This document shows positions 24,141-35,730 of a stretch of DNA of 64,000 nucleotides, piece by piece. Each line of letters begins with the position of its first letter. Positions within the stretch are counted from its first letter, which is position 1. This DNA is from Magnolia sinica. Its lineage: Eukaryota > Streptophyta > Magnoliopsida > Magnoliales > Magnoliaceae. The position numbers and the translations under genes are program-made. The stretch lies in NCBI RefSeq assembly GCF_029962835.1, contig NC_080582.1:21770032-21834031 (forward strand), read 5' to 3'. The notes under the pieces were generated by a model that saw only the letters and a program-made list of their open reading frames with translations, ran no database searches and was not told where the DNA came from.

Positions 24141-24737
24141 CTTGTATATCTACACAAAATTTCAACAAATATACAGTGAATACAGTTATATAATAATATG
24201 TTCCAGCAATTCTTTAAAACAAAGTAATCTTGATATAAGATGCCTTGACAATCACTTCTCAACGGGAAGACTTGTTAAAATCACACACACATCTACACAG
24301 CCACATGGTATAGATGGGTCTACCTCTACACAGCCAATTGTTAAAATCACAGACACTTCTACAACCTTTACACAGCCACATGTGCCAACTTGGCATGTGT
24401 GGGAGATCCAAGCTGTAAATAAGGTGGGTCCACTGCGTTGATGATCTGGCAAAATACGAGGCAGGCCACTCATGAGGACACATGTATGTTAAAAGTGGGC
24501 AGCCAACTATGTTCTCAAACCATTCATTCAGTTTGTAGGTGTTGCCAATTTGATGAGTTGATCAGACTGATTCTTGGGCCAGGTTATCTACATGATGGAG
24601 TCTGCATGATTTATAGCTCAGTTATCCTAAGTATATGGCCATATGTAGAGGTGATTGTGGGCTTAGCAAAGCTCTAGCGAAAGAGGAAAATAGAAACTTC
24701 AATAATATCTCTCTGATATTGTACTCCCTAATTATAC

Positions 24738-24995
24738 CTTCTGTATTTCTTCATCCAACTTATCTACAAACCATTTAGCATGATGTCGACCAAAATGCTG
24801 CTCGTCGAAGACTTTCATTGCTTCTTCTCTTGATTCATCATGTGCTTGCCGCAGCATGGGCACTGAGACTGGCAGCCCCAGCCTCTCCATCCTTTGATTG
24901 TATAACTCCAAGCAGTGCTCAAGAATCGCCTTATTGAAAACCTCAACTAGAGAACCCGTCGATGGAATCTCTCCTTTGTTCAAGGCCTCAAGAAT
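24738..24995 (-). pseudogene. Captured upstream exon of the same guanylate-binding protein
   Basis: An 86-codon exon on the minus strand, between acceptor 'gtttcag' and donor 'aag|gtataat', reads ILEALNKGEIPSTGSLVEVF, later DEQHFGRHHAK and LDEEIQK. From memory this matches the middle of plant guanylate-binding family proteins almost residue for residue (EALNKGEIPSTGSLVEVFN... FDKQHFGRHHA). The GTPase domain would lie further 5' and is not present in the element. Exon-intron-exon order is kept, so capture was from genomic DNA, not from a processed mRNA. Confidence 0.88.
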
Positions 24996-26679
24996 CTGAA
25001 ACACCCAATAATAAACTCTTGTAAAAGAAATAGCGATGACCAAAGACAACCATTGCTATCCTTGTCGGAAATTTAATGGCAAATGGAAGTACGATATGCT
25101 CCAAGGGGTAGGGTAACAAATTTTTATGTGGAATGGGAAAATCAAAGAAAAGTTACCTGCTCTAAAAAAGATACGAACTCCTTCGTGGCCACCATTCATA
25201 TCTACAGTTTCGATCATTGAACCATGGACCCAACTTTTACAAACTGAAAACCCCAACACATCATAGAAACTACCTGTCTAAGCATTATATGAAACCTTCT
25301 AACAAGGACAGTGTACTTTGCTAAAGAATTACGTGCTAGTGTAGGCAACATGGACACTACTGTAGACAAAAAACTAATATTACCTTTTCATTTGTGTCAT
25401 GGGTAATGCCGGAGTCTGTGAGGGTTAAAAGGCATCACAAATTGAAACTGCTCACAAGTAAATTCTTTTTTTTACAATGGTGGCCCACTTGATGATTAGA
25501 ATGGGTGAACAGGCCGGCCATTCCTCATTGGCCCACGATCAGCTTGAATACCACGCCTATATTTCAAGCCCAGGCCCTGCCCTTTCGCCATGTTTAGGGT
25601 CCAAGCCCTGGCCTAAAGCGGTGGGAGGGCCGGGCTGCTTGGCCCATTGCCACTTCTAGCATTAATGGCACGAATGGGCCTAGGTATCATCCATGGAGAA
25701 GTTATCTAACCCCTACCCATAAATCCACCAAGTCTAGTGGCCCACCATGAATAGGAGAATCAGGCTAATTAATTCACTCATTAGGTAAGCCACAGCTTCC
25801 AATTGATTTCAACAGCATGCATGGCACTAGGTGATCATAATGGTAAGGTTGAATCGTGGCATCATTGTAAATGTGATAGGCTCTCATCAGATAAGGTCCC
25901 AAGGTAGATTTCTTGCCCACAAAGCAAGCCAATCTGTCTGGCAGGTAGATTAGAAATAGACACGGTCTGACAAAATTGACCAATGACTCATATTCAATGT
26001 ATATTTGTGGCCTAGTGAAGCAGCCAGAGCATTTGCCCAGGACATGTTTGTACTAGGCATCATCTCATGAATGTTTCCCAATCTGGCCCACAAGTGCAGT
26101 GATGACATATGAGCTACAAATCCCTCTATCCATCTCATGGACCCCACCAAATGAACCATCCATATGCATACCAAAAGTGTGAATCACAATATAGGTGACC
26201 CAACCCACGTGTATCCTAATAGCTCCTACGATCCAATACTCAATTAATTGTTCTAACCATCCATTGGACAGGCCACAAAACAGATGGTTAGAATCAACAT
26301 TTGGACTGCGGTATCTTTCTTTTTGATCATATGCATTGCCATACCTACCCTCACTCACCTGACTACAGTCTGATCAAAGATTGTTCCATGCCAGTTTATG
26401 TATGCATGCAAGGCACCCATCAGACCACATGAAGGGAAAGAAAAATTGATATACATACACACACCTTTTAAATGGTAATCAATGAAATATACCAAATCCA
26501 TAGAGATTAAACACAAATCTCGTTGAGGCCAGACATCGAACAAATGGCGTGCACCATCTTCTATGAAACAAAACTGATGAGATCGAAGAAACTAGCATGA
26601 CCAGTAAGAAATATAATACGAATATATTATCATTCATAGAGACCTCAACAGATGGGCCAGGCGTTGATGAAGCGTTGCC

Positions 26680-26890
26680 GTAAAATGATTGGGATTAAAC
26701 GGAATGTGAAGATGAAACTTCCAAACAGAAATGTAGAGTGCAGCCCTGCGAATGCTCACCTATTTGAGATGGTTCTGCACGGCGACTGGTGAGGAAGAAG
26801 GCGCTCGAACGAGGGAATGGTGAGGAAGAAAATGGCGGTCGAAAGAGGGATTTGGAAATTTCCTCCGCTGAAATGGGATAAGAGATTCAA
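26680..26890 (-). other. GC-rich island near the CACTA right end
   Basis: An island of higher GC lies in AT-rich sequence. On the minus strand it ends at 'ctcaaatag|gtgagc', a plausible splice donor. It could be a captured promoter and 5' untranslated exon feeding the captured exons downstream. There is no direct evidence of expression. Confidence 0.3.
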
Positions 26891-27171
26891 ATTCGGAAAA
26901 TGGGTGTTTTACGTAATTTATAAAAATAAACTGTATTTACAGCCGTACGATTAAGGGTGCATTTACTTGATGGCTAAGATACTTTTACATAGGAAAATTA
27001 TAAATATAAACCATCTACAACAAGACCCATTATTTGGATGGTCTGGATAGCCATATATCAAACCCACTTTTTATAAGAACAAGTCATCACTATTTTACAT
27101 TAAATGCAAAACTAACACCTTTTCACCTTACAAATAACCACGTTAGCTTTAGCTTTGGATCTGGTAGGGCG

Positions 27172-27340
27172 TTGTGGGCCCAGCATGATGTTTTTGTTTA
27201 ATCCACACCATATATCCATTTGTAAACATTCTTTTAACATTGACACCAAAAAATGAGCTTGAAATATATCTCAGGTGAACCACACCACAGGCAAACAATA
27301 GCAATTGGACATCCACCGTTAAAAATGGCTCCCTGGGTAC
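27172..27340. mobile_element. Half MITE copy inside the CACTA element
   Basis: 'gtgggcccagcatgatgttt', 'aatccacaccatatatccat', 'caggtgaaccacaccacagg' and 'ccaccgttaaaaa' make up a left arm. The mirror arm is missing, cut off by the CACTA right subterminal repeat. Confidence 0.75.
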
Positions 27341-27345
27341 AGATA

Positions 27346-27445
27346 AATGAGTTTCGGCTACAGCTTTTAGCCGTTGGCAGCTCCAATGGCTTTTAGTCGT
27401 AGCAGAAACCACCTCACATCGACTTTGCCCTATTTTTTGGTAGTG
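27346..27445 (-). repeat. CACTA element right terminal and subterminal repeat
   Basis: Reverse-complemented it begins CACTACCAAAAAATAGGGC and contains 'cgactaaaagccattgg' and 'aacggctaaaagctgtagcc' words, the counterpart of the left end at 19296. Confidence 0.85.
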
Positions 27446-28516
27446 TCACTTTAAAAGTTTTAGGATAGTTCTCTAGTGCTATAGAAGCAAGGATTATTTT
27501 TCGACTATCTTCAATGAAAATGTAAATAGTGTCTCGTCCTCGGTAGATCGCATCACGATTCGACTACCATAGTTGACCAAGTAACATATGGCATGCTTTC
27601 ATGTCGACTACGTCACAAAATATTTGATCTTTATAAGTTTTGTCAATTGAAAATGATATGGTGCATTGTTCATTTACCTTGGTCTCGTTCACCTTTTTTT
27701 ATCCAGCTACTTGAATATAGGAAAGGATGTTTTGTCATTAGTAGCTGCAACTTGTCCACTATGACTCTTGAGACGATGTTCTTGCTACCACTATCTATTA
27801 TTACATCATAGACTTTGTCGTTAATGGTGATCCTTCCGTAGGGTGTACAGTAATTGCCTCACAACTAGATATTCGCCACGATCCTCGCTTATCCATTCAT
27901 CACCATCTACTCCTTCCTCGGTGGCTTATTCATGTTCATCAAAATCATGGTCTTCTTCTGCGGCATCACATTCAGTGCCCCCTTCGTTTATGGTCAAGTG
28001 AGTTGCGGGGCTCAAGGACATGTGTTTGATAAGTAGTCCGGTTGGTCACAATGGTAACAATTATTCTACCTTAGCCGAACGTAAGGATTTAGAATCCTAC
28101 TTGGGTCCGCAGTTGTGAATACTACACGTTGAGGCCTAGATGAGCTGCTCCTCGTATCACGGTTTGTGGTTGCAGGAGGTTGTGGACATTCTCCTATTGA
28201 TTCTTTTCCTTGTGCCAACATTAGATCCTGTGTAGGACTTGTCATGGGGGGTTGAGTTGAAGGATAACACCGAGCATGAACTCTTGCAAGTTGCGTTTTG
28301 GCCCTATTTGCCAAATGAACTGCTTCATCCATAGTTCTGACTAAGTGCATCTGAACTCGGTTCTGAATCGTCAATCGTAACCTACCTATAAATCATACTA
28401 CCTTCTATGATTCAAATTCTGACGGATCATTTGTCTTACTAACCGCTGGAATTCTTCAGTGTAATCTGTAATGATTCGATTTTCTTGTCGGCAATTTTGA
28501 TATTGCTGAAACAATA
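27446..28516 (-). pseudogene. gypsy gag 3' part and protease region (fossil)
   Basis: The minus strand shows gag text 'QYQNCRQENRIITDYTEEF' near 28440-28505 and a linker rich in S, P and T near 28070-28370. Protease-region words lie near 27700-27830 ('DKVYDVIIDSGS'). It belongs to gypsy element 1 and is bounded by the CACTA element on the left and the long LTR-type element on the right. It is broken. Confidence 0.82.
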
Positions 28517-28569
28517 TGTAACACCTCATACCTTCAGTACACGGGTATTACCTTTTAAACCCATACTAA

Positions 28570-29580
28570 CCTAAAACAGATTGGGTTAACCAAAAACTTG
28601 AACTCGACATACGCAGGATGAGGATTCCGGTCGAGGCTAAAGCCATCCATGAGGGTCTCCAAGGGCCAAAACACGCCCTACAACAGTCAGGAAGGTGAGG
28701 CTATCCAAACACTCTAATTAAAGCCCTAATGTCAATAGAGATTGCTGCAACACACTGGTCACCAACACTTGAGAACTAGTTAGTGACAAAAACGACCCTT
28801 CGTCATAATCAGTACCATATATTAACTGTTAAAAACAAGTATCAGGCCCACCCGACCAACGGATTGCATCTCATGGGCCAATAATGGCCCAAGGGAGTGT
28901 GTAACGGCCCACCTAGGGCACACCATCAACCCAAAATGGGCCAGGGTCCTCATGTAGTGTTCCCCAATGAAAATGGACAGGGTAGATTACGATGATAACG
29001 TCACAGTGGACCCCTACTCAATGCATGTGCACCCCATGGACGAACACACGACATACACAGGGAGGATGGGCTCGGTCAAAAGACCTTTGACCGAGCTCTT
29101 TGCAAAAATGAAGAAAACTAACACATCCCCGCCATTTTTTTTAAAATTTAACGGAGGATCTTTAAGCTCCTAGGTGGCCCACCATGGCCGATTTCCAGGC
29201 CATCTGAGCCGTTCAAATCATCTGTGGGGCCCAGCTTTACATGACCGTATAGCCACCCGACCTCTTGTAAGTGAATGCGGGAGATGGGTTGCCACCGTCC
29301 ATCTCTCATTTGAGGCGGTGCTCGTTTCATTCCAAAACCGGCCAAACAACAGCCTATGCAAGGAAAGAGAGAGAAAAGCTTTCCTCTCTGGGGTAGGCAA
29401 GGGCTGGTAAAATCTCAGTCGTCCGATCGTAGGGGCATTCTCAGCCATTCCCTTCTCCCTCTCTCCCTCTATAAGACAGGCCCTGTAGACCTAGGAAATT
29501 GGTGCACAACGAGAGAGAGTAGTAGAGGGAAGGAGTGCGGACCATTGCAGCCCGAGAACTGGGAGTTGAACCAGGTAGCC
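28570..29580. other. Left body of the long LTR
   Basis: No real coding sequence: the overlapping open frames on both strands at 29150-29450 carry no motif. The TATA-like 'ctataaga' near 29469 followed by 'ggtgcacaacgagagagagt' may be the LTR promoter and transcript start. Confidence 0.45.
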
Positions 29581-29599
29581 GAATGCCCCCTCTTACCTC

Positions 29600-29655
29600 T
29601 CTGTCTTTCTTTCTGTCCTTTCTTTCCTTCTTTCTTTCTTTCTTTCTTTCTTTTT
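29600..29655. repeat. (CTTT)n microsatellite
   Basis: A pyrimidine run, 'ctttctttctttctttc' and variants, about 55 bp long. Confidence 0.9.
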
Positions 29656-29699
29656 CAATATAGGAATGTCAATAGCGAAGCTGGTGCTGACCTCCTTCA

Positions 29700-30092
29700 T
29701 GCCATGGAGATAGGTCATGCCAAGCTCCAACGAACCAGGAAACCAAACTTGAAACTGGCCAACTGGTGATCGTTTTCCAGGATGAGGAACTAGCCAAACG
29801 ATGGCTATGTACTCGGACTGAGAGCCAGGCCAAGTTTATGACTCTGTTTTTTATCTGAAGCTGAGCCGATCCATGGCTCTGACCCGGACTAAGAACCCAC
29901 CCAACTACAGCACCCATTCCGGTCCAGGACCCAGCCAAACAATGGTCGTGTGTGGGGCCATGAACAGGATAAAATAGAAACTCTGCTTTAAGCGGAAAAC
30001 GCGCTTCAAACAGGCCCATTTGGAGCTCTGTTTTGAGCTCTCAGTAGAGCTTCGAAACAAGTTCAAGGATGGAGCTAAACAATGGCCGGAAC
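29700..30092. repeat. Degenerate short-period repeat, left part
   Basis: Words such as 'gagccaaacaatggctctg', 'ctgagccgatccatggctct' and 'cccagccaaacaatggtcg' recur every 45-60 bp. The same word field resumes on the other side of copia 2 at 35446, so the copia element landed within one degenerate array. Confidence 0.65.
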
Positions 30093-30471
30093 TGTTGGAT
30101 ACGGTGGAGGATTTGTGCAAATCCAAAACCGTGCTAACTGTGCATGCAAGATCCGTGTGAGCTAGCTGTGCTGGCAGTTTTTTTCTAAGTTTAGATTATA
30201 ATAGTTGTGTTAAATCTAATAGCTGTGTTAAGATTTCATTAAGATTTTTTCTGGATTTTTTTCTTTCTTTAACTGCCCCTAGGATGAATCTAGACAAGGA
30301 TAAATCAATCATTTCACCTAAGTAGAAAAGCCTATAAAAGGGACCACTGTAATCGTTCAAAATCATTCCAATACAGCAGCAGTTCTCTCTTCCTCTTTTT
30401 CAAAGTTTTAGTTTTTGTTTCATGGTAGCTGCAGCCACACGTCAGCAGGAAGCTGGGTTTTAGACCCAACA
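30093..30471 (+). repeat. 5' LTR of copia element 2
   Basis: TGTTGGATACGGTGGAGG to TTTTAGACCCAACA. A likely TATA box lies in 'aagcctataaaagggacca' near 30330-30346. Confidence 0.95.
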
Positions 30472-30474
30472 AAG

Positions 30475-30487
30475 TGGTATCAAAGCC
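30475..30487 (+). other. Primer-binding site, initiator Met tRNA type
   Basis: TGGTATCAAAGCC lies three bases after the 5' LTR; it differs by one base from the site of copia element 1. Confidence 0.88.
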
Positions 30488-30952
30488 CTTGATCCTTGGG
30501 CCTCATTAGCCGTGAGAAGGAGCTGTTGATCCTTGGGCCTCATCAGCCGTGAGAGCCTCATCAGACGTGAGAAGGAGCTGCTGATCTGTGAGAAGGAGGT
30601 CCTGCACCTCTACCTGTTTTAGGTGTCTGCAAATACCTAACAACAAAACCAGTAGAAAAGTTCCAGCAAAAAGTTTTCTAGCAAGTTTTCAGCCACAACA
30701 GAATTTATTTTTTTTCCAAAAAAAAAAATCTGTTTTGAAAAAAATCAAATTGCAGCAAAAACAAAAACATCTATTTTTAAATCAGCTTGCCAAGCCAATG
30801 GGTTGTTTTTTTTTCAAAAAATAAAAATAAAAAATCAGAGTTTAAGCAAAAAAGGTCAGATTTGAGAAGATTTTTTTTCTATTGTTTTTTTAAAAAAATA
30901 AAATCTGTTCTTCTAGTCCATCCCTCTCTTTAAAAAAAAGAAAAAGAAAAAG

Positions 30953-33900
30953 ATGGCTAACACAAACCAGCCACAAGTTCCTAAGTTATCAAAGGACAAC
31001 TATGAAAAATGGTACATCCAAATGAAGGCATTGTTCGGGTCGCAAGAAGTATGGGAGATCATCACCGATGGGTATGAAGAACCCACTATGGAAGAAGAAG
31101 CCGCTTTCACCAATGAAGAAAAGATTGCTCTAAAAAATCAAAGGAAGAGAGACAATAAAGCTTTGTTTCTCCTCTATCAAGGGTTGGATGAATCCACCTT
31201 CGAAAAAATTGCCGAAGTAATATCAAGCAAGCAAGCATGGAATACTCTTGACACCATCTTCAAGGGTGTAAATCGAGTAGAGCGGGTTCGCCTTCAAACA
31301 TTAAGAGCCGAATTCGAAGCAACTCACATGAAGGAAGGTGAGAATATTACTGATTATTTTTCGCGTTTGCTTGTAACTGTCAATAATTTGAAAAGGAATA
31401 GTGAGAAGTTTGAAGATGTCCGAGTTATTGAAAAGATACTTCAATCCCTCACAACCAAGTTTGAGCATGTGGTTGTGGCGATCGAAGAATCAAAAGATAT
31501 TCAGAAACTCTCCATTGAGGTGTTAATGGGATCGTTGCAAGTTCATGAGCAACGAATGCAGAAGAATGCCAGTTTCATGCCAATGGAACAAGCTTTGGAG
31601 TTAAGATTGACTTTGAATGATAACAATGGTGGACATGGAAGTTCTCAACATGGTGGACGTTTTGCTAACAATCGCGCAAGAGGCAGAGGGCGCGGATACC
31701 AACAAAGCCATGGTCAAAACCAGTAGAAAAATACCAATTTCCATGGAGAGGAAATGATAGAGGTAGATCTATGCATGGACGAGGAAGTACAAAAAACGTC
31801 CAATGCTACAATTGCAATAAGCTTGGCCACTATGCATCTGATTGCTGGAGCAAGCTGGTGACTCAAGACGAGATATCCAACTATGCCGAAGCATCGGGGC
31901 ATGAACAAGAAAGCTCCACACTTCTCCTTGCACAAGAGAAAGGTAGTGATCAGCAGGATGTATGGTATCTCGACACGGGTGCAAGTAATCACATGTGCGG
32001 CGACAAGAAACTCTTTATAGAACTCACAGAAGGAGTTCATAGCGATGTAACGTTTGGAGACTCATCAAAAACGCCAGGAAAAGGTAAAGGTAAAATCAAA
32101 ATCTTTCAGAAGAATGGTGTTCCAAACTCTATCTCCAATGTATACTACGTGCCTAACATTAAAAGTAACATACTGAGTCTCGGACAACTCCTCGAAAAAG
32201 GGTATGTCATACACATGGAGAACTCTTCTCTTTCCATAAGAGATATACATGGACGTTTGATTGTAAAAGTCCAGATGGTGAAAAATCGTATGTTTCCTCT
32301 CCATATAAACATAATGCTTGAGAAGTGTTTTTATGGAAAAGCAAAGAATGATTCCTGGATGTGGCATCTTTGCTTTGGCCATCTAAATTTCAGCGGCTTG
32401 AAACTTCTGTCCTCATCAAGCATGGTGCATGGCTTGCCTGTTATTGAAGCTCCAGAACATATGTGTGAGGCGTGCACACTTGGGAAACAACAAAGGAACT
32501 CTTTTCCGAGTCAAGTATCTCAAAGAGCAAGAGAACCGTTGCAGTTGGTTCACAATGACATCTGTGGACCATTAGAGCCAATCTCTCTTGGAAGTAATAA
32601 ATACTTTATTACCTTCATTGATGATTTCAGTAGAAAATTATGGGTGTATATAATCAAATAGAAGTCTGCTGCTTTTACTATTTTTAAAAATTTTAAGGCC
32701 CTTGTTGAAAAAGAAAGTGGTCTTAAAATCAAAATCCTTCGATCTGACAGAGGTGGGGAGTACACCTCAAATATTTTTCGAGAATATTGTAGGGAACATG
32801 ACATTAAGCAACAACATACTACAGCGTACACGCCACAACAAAATGAAATTGTGGAACGGAAGAACCGCATCATCCTCGATATGACGAGGACCATGCTGAA
32901 GGAGAAAAGTCTGCCAAAGAATTTCTGGGCAGAGGCAGTTGCATGTACTGCCTATCTGCTCAATAGGTGTTTGATTAAGAGCGTCAGATTCCAGACACCA
33001 CAAGAAGCATGGAGTGGATACAATCCAAGCGTGGCGCACCTTAAGATCTTTGAGTGTGTTGCCTACGTTCAAGTTCCAAAAGAGAGAAGGAAAAAGCTTG
33101 ATGATCGTGACGAGAAGTGCATTTTCATCAGCTACAGCGAAGAGTCAAAGGCATATAAGCTCTACAACCCACTAACCAATAAGCTGGTGGTGAGTAGAGA
33201 TGTTGTATTCTGTGAGGAAGAAGCATGGAAATGGAACGAGAAAAACTCGGCCAAAGAAAAGCAGGTTGAGGTTGAAGAATATGAAGAAGAGAGACATGAG
33301 AAGCAAGAGCAGACACCCACATCACCTCCTTCGGATTGCAGAAGTTTAGGAGTACGCTCCATCTCTCCTGGAAGTACTTCATCAAATCAGCATTTATCCA
33401 GCACATCTTCATCCGATTCTCCTTCACCCTTGGCTCCCATAAAAATGAGAAGCCTCAACGACATCTATGGAGAAACTGAGGAATTGAATTTACTCTGCCT
33501 GTATGCGGACCACGATCAGCCTCTCACATTCGAGGAGGCTGTGAATGAAGAATGTTGGAGAAAGGCTATGGAAGAAGAGATTCATGCCATCGAGAAGAAT
33601 CGAACATGGGAGTTGCCTCACTCCCCAAAAGTCAGAAGACCATTGGTCTCAAATGGGTGTACAAAATCAAGCAGAATGTCGATGGTAAGATCGAACGATA
33701 TAAGGCAAGGCTCGTAGCAAAAGGTTACAAAGAGAAATATGGGGTAGACTATGAAGAAGTTTTCGCCTCAGTTGCTCGCCTTGACACTGTAAGAATGATT
33801 ATCTCCCTTGCAGCTCATCACAGTTGGATGATCTACCAACTGGATGTGAAATCCGCATTCCTAAATGGGGTATTCGAAGAAGAAGTATACGTTGACCAGC

Positions 33901-35051
33901 CTGAAGGCTTTGTCATGCAAGGGGAGGAACACAAGGTGTATCGGCAAAAGAAAGCCCTGTATGGGTTGAAGCAAGCTCTCCGTGCTTAGAATGCACAAAT
34001 CGATGGTTATCTTCAAGAGAATGGTTTCGTCAAATGTCCGTATGAGCATGTTGTCTACACAAAGAAGAATGCCCGTAGTGATATGCTTATCACTGGTTTA
34101 TATGTTGATGATCTGCTGTTCACTGGGAATAGCCAGGCGATGTTTGAAGAATTCAAGCAGGCTATGTTCAAAGAGTTCAAGATGACTGATGGTGGATTGA
34201 TGTCTTTCTTCTTGGACATTGAAGTGAAGCAACAAGTCGGCAGCATTTACATATCTCAAAAGAAGTACATAAAGGACCTTCTTGAGAAGTTTTAGATGGT
34301 CGACTGTAAAGCCGTAAATACACCTGTTACAATAGGCCTGAAGCTCACAAGAGATGGAGAAGGAAGAAACGTCGACTCAACCCTATTTAAGAGCCTAATC
34401 GGAAGTTTATGGTACATCACAATCACTAGGCCAGATATAGTTTACAGTGTTGGGCTTCTAAGCCGGTATATGGAAGCCCCAAAAGAGTCACACTGGCTAA
34501 CTGCAAAACGAGTACTGAGGTATATCAAAGGGACTATTGAATTCGATCTCTTTTATCCATACGATGATGAAGCAATGCTGTATGGATACTCAGACAGTGA
34601 TTGGGGAGGTGACCAAGATGAGAGAAAGAGCACCACTGACTATGTATTCTATCTCGAAATGACAGCATTCACATGGAATTCAAAGAAGCAGAGTGTGGTC
34701 GCCCTGTCCACATGTGAAGCTGAGTACGTAGCAGCTTCATCCACTATATGTGAGGCGATCTAGCTAAGGAATCTACTAAAGGAGTTGAAGCATCCACATG
34801 AGGAATCCACTGTTATATATGTGGACAACAAGTCGGCAATCGAACTTGCCAAAAATCCAGTTCAGCATGGAAGGATCAAGCACATCGACACAAGATATCA
34901 CTTTCTTAGAGATCAAGTAAAACAGAAATTGGTAAAGCTAGAATACTGTCAAACCACTGAGCAAGTAGCAGATATCTTCACCAAAGTATTGCCGACTGAC
35001 ACATTCAGGAGACTTAGATCAATGCTTGGAATGAAGCTAGTTTTGGTTTGA
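30953..35051 (+). pseudogene. copia gag-pol region (fossil)
   Basis: On the plus strand the order is gag from about 30953 ('LSKDNYEKW'), a CCHC knuckle near 31800-31845 (CYNCNKLGHYASDC), protease 'DTGASNHM' near 31972-31995, 'WHLCFGHLNF' near 32360, integrase 'DICGPLEPISLG' near 32560, reverse transcriptase with 'SAFLNGV' near 33855 and 'YVDDLLF' near 34100, and RNase H with 'DWGGDQDERKS' near 34600 and 'ALSTCEAEY' near 34705. Same lineage as copia element 1. Broken. Confidence 0.95.
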
Positions 35052-35058
35052 AGGGGAG

Positions 35059-35440
35059 TGTTGGATACGGTGGAGGATTCGTGCAAATCCAAAACTGTGC
35101 TAGCTGTGCATGCAAGATCCGTGTGAGCTAGCTGTGCTGGTAGATTTTTTCTATGTTTAGATTATAATAGCAGTGTTAAATCTAATAGCTGTGTTAAGAT
35201 TTCATTAAGATTTTTTCTGAATTTTTTTCTTTCTTTAACTGCCCTTAGGATGAATCTAGATAGGGATAAATCAGTCATTTCATGACCTAAGTAGAAAAGC
35301 CTATAAAAGGGACCACTGTAATCGTTCCAAATCATTCTAATACAGCAGCAGTTCTTTCTTCCTCTTTTTCAAAGTTTTAGTTTTTGTTTCATGGTGGCTG
35401 CAGCCACACGTCAGCAGGAAGCTGGGTTTTAGACCCAACA
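35059..35440 (+). repeat. 3' LTR of copia element 2
   Basis: Pairs with 30093-30471 and directly follows the purine tract at 35051-35058. Confidence 0.95.
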
Positions 35441-35445
35441 GGAAC

Positions 35446-35730
35446 TAGGTCAAGACCAAGCCAATCAATGGCTGTCGGTCCGATTGAAAAACCAGCCATA
35501 GTTGGGTCCCTGTTTCGGGCAAGAACCGAGCCAACCCATGGCCCTGTTCCGGGCTAAAATCCGACCCAATTAAAGCTCTGTTTTAAGCTGAAATCCGGGC
35601 CTAAGAACACCTGCACCAGTTCTTTTAAATGCTGTGATTAGGACCAAAGAATCAGGCCTTCATCAGGCTCTGTTCCGAGCCAAGGCAGTGGCCAAACAAT
35701 GGCTCTGCATAAAGGTGACCTGGATCGGGA
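35446..35730. repeat. Degenerate short-period repeat, right part
   Basis: Continues the field left of copia 2: 'caagccaatcaatggctgt', 'gagccaacccatggccctgt', 'gtggccaaacaatggctctg'. The recurring core is 'agccaa-caatggc-ctgtt-cgggc', about every 45-60 bp. Confidence 0.65.

Larger units (their letters stand above)
19296..27445. mobile_element. Non-autonomous CACTA (En/Spm) transposon carrying host exons
   Basis: The ends are CACTACTAAAAATTAGGGC at the left and, reverse-complemented, CACTACCAAAAAATAGGGC at the right. These are CACTA terminal inverted repeats with matches at 16 of 19 bases. The 3-bp flanks cca and tca match at 2 of 3, as for a slightly decayed target duplication. Subterminal words 'tgacggcttttagtcgtcgg' (left) and 'ggcttttagtcgtagcag' (right) resemble the subterminal repeats of the class. 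I find no TNP2-type transposase. Instead the interior carries minus-strand exon pieces of an ABCC transporter, SEH1, a guanylate-binding protein and at least one unrecognised gene, plus two MITE copies. It interrupts gypsy element 1. Confidence 0.88.
30093..35440 (+). mobile_element. Ty1/copia LTR retrotransposon 2
   Basis: A full-length copia fossil with LTRs of 379 bp (30093-30471) and 382 bp (35059-35440) and a perfect 5-bp target duplication GGAAC (30088-30092, 35441-35445). An initiator-Met primer site lies at 30475-30487 and a purine tract AAGGGGAG at 35051-35058. The LTRs differ by about 17 substitutions and one 3-bp indel (about 4.5%), so it looks slightly older than copia element 1. 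The internal sequence is very close to element 1, while the LTR body differs except at its ends. It is broken more heavily than element 1, by around eight lesions. Confidence 0.96.

Noticed and set aside
25774-26543. Run of minus-strand frames in the CACTA element
   Set aside because: Frames shift and overlap without conserved motif. The DNA has the 'ggtcacctatattgtgattcac' style of non-coding repeat text.
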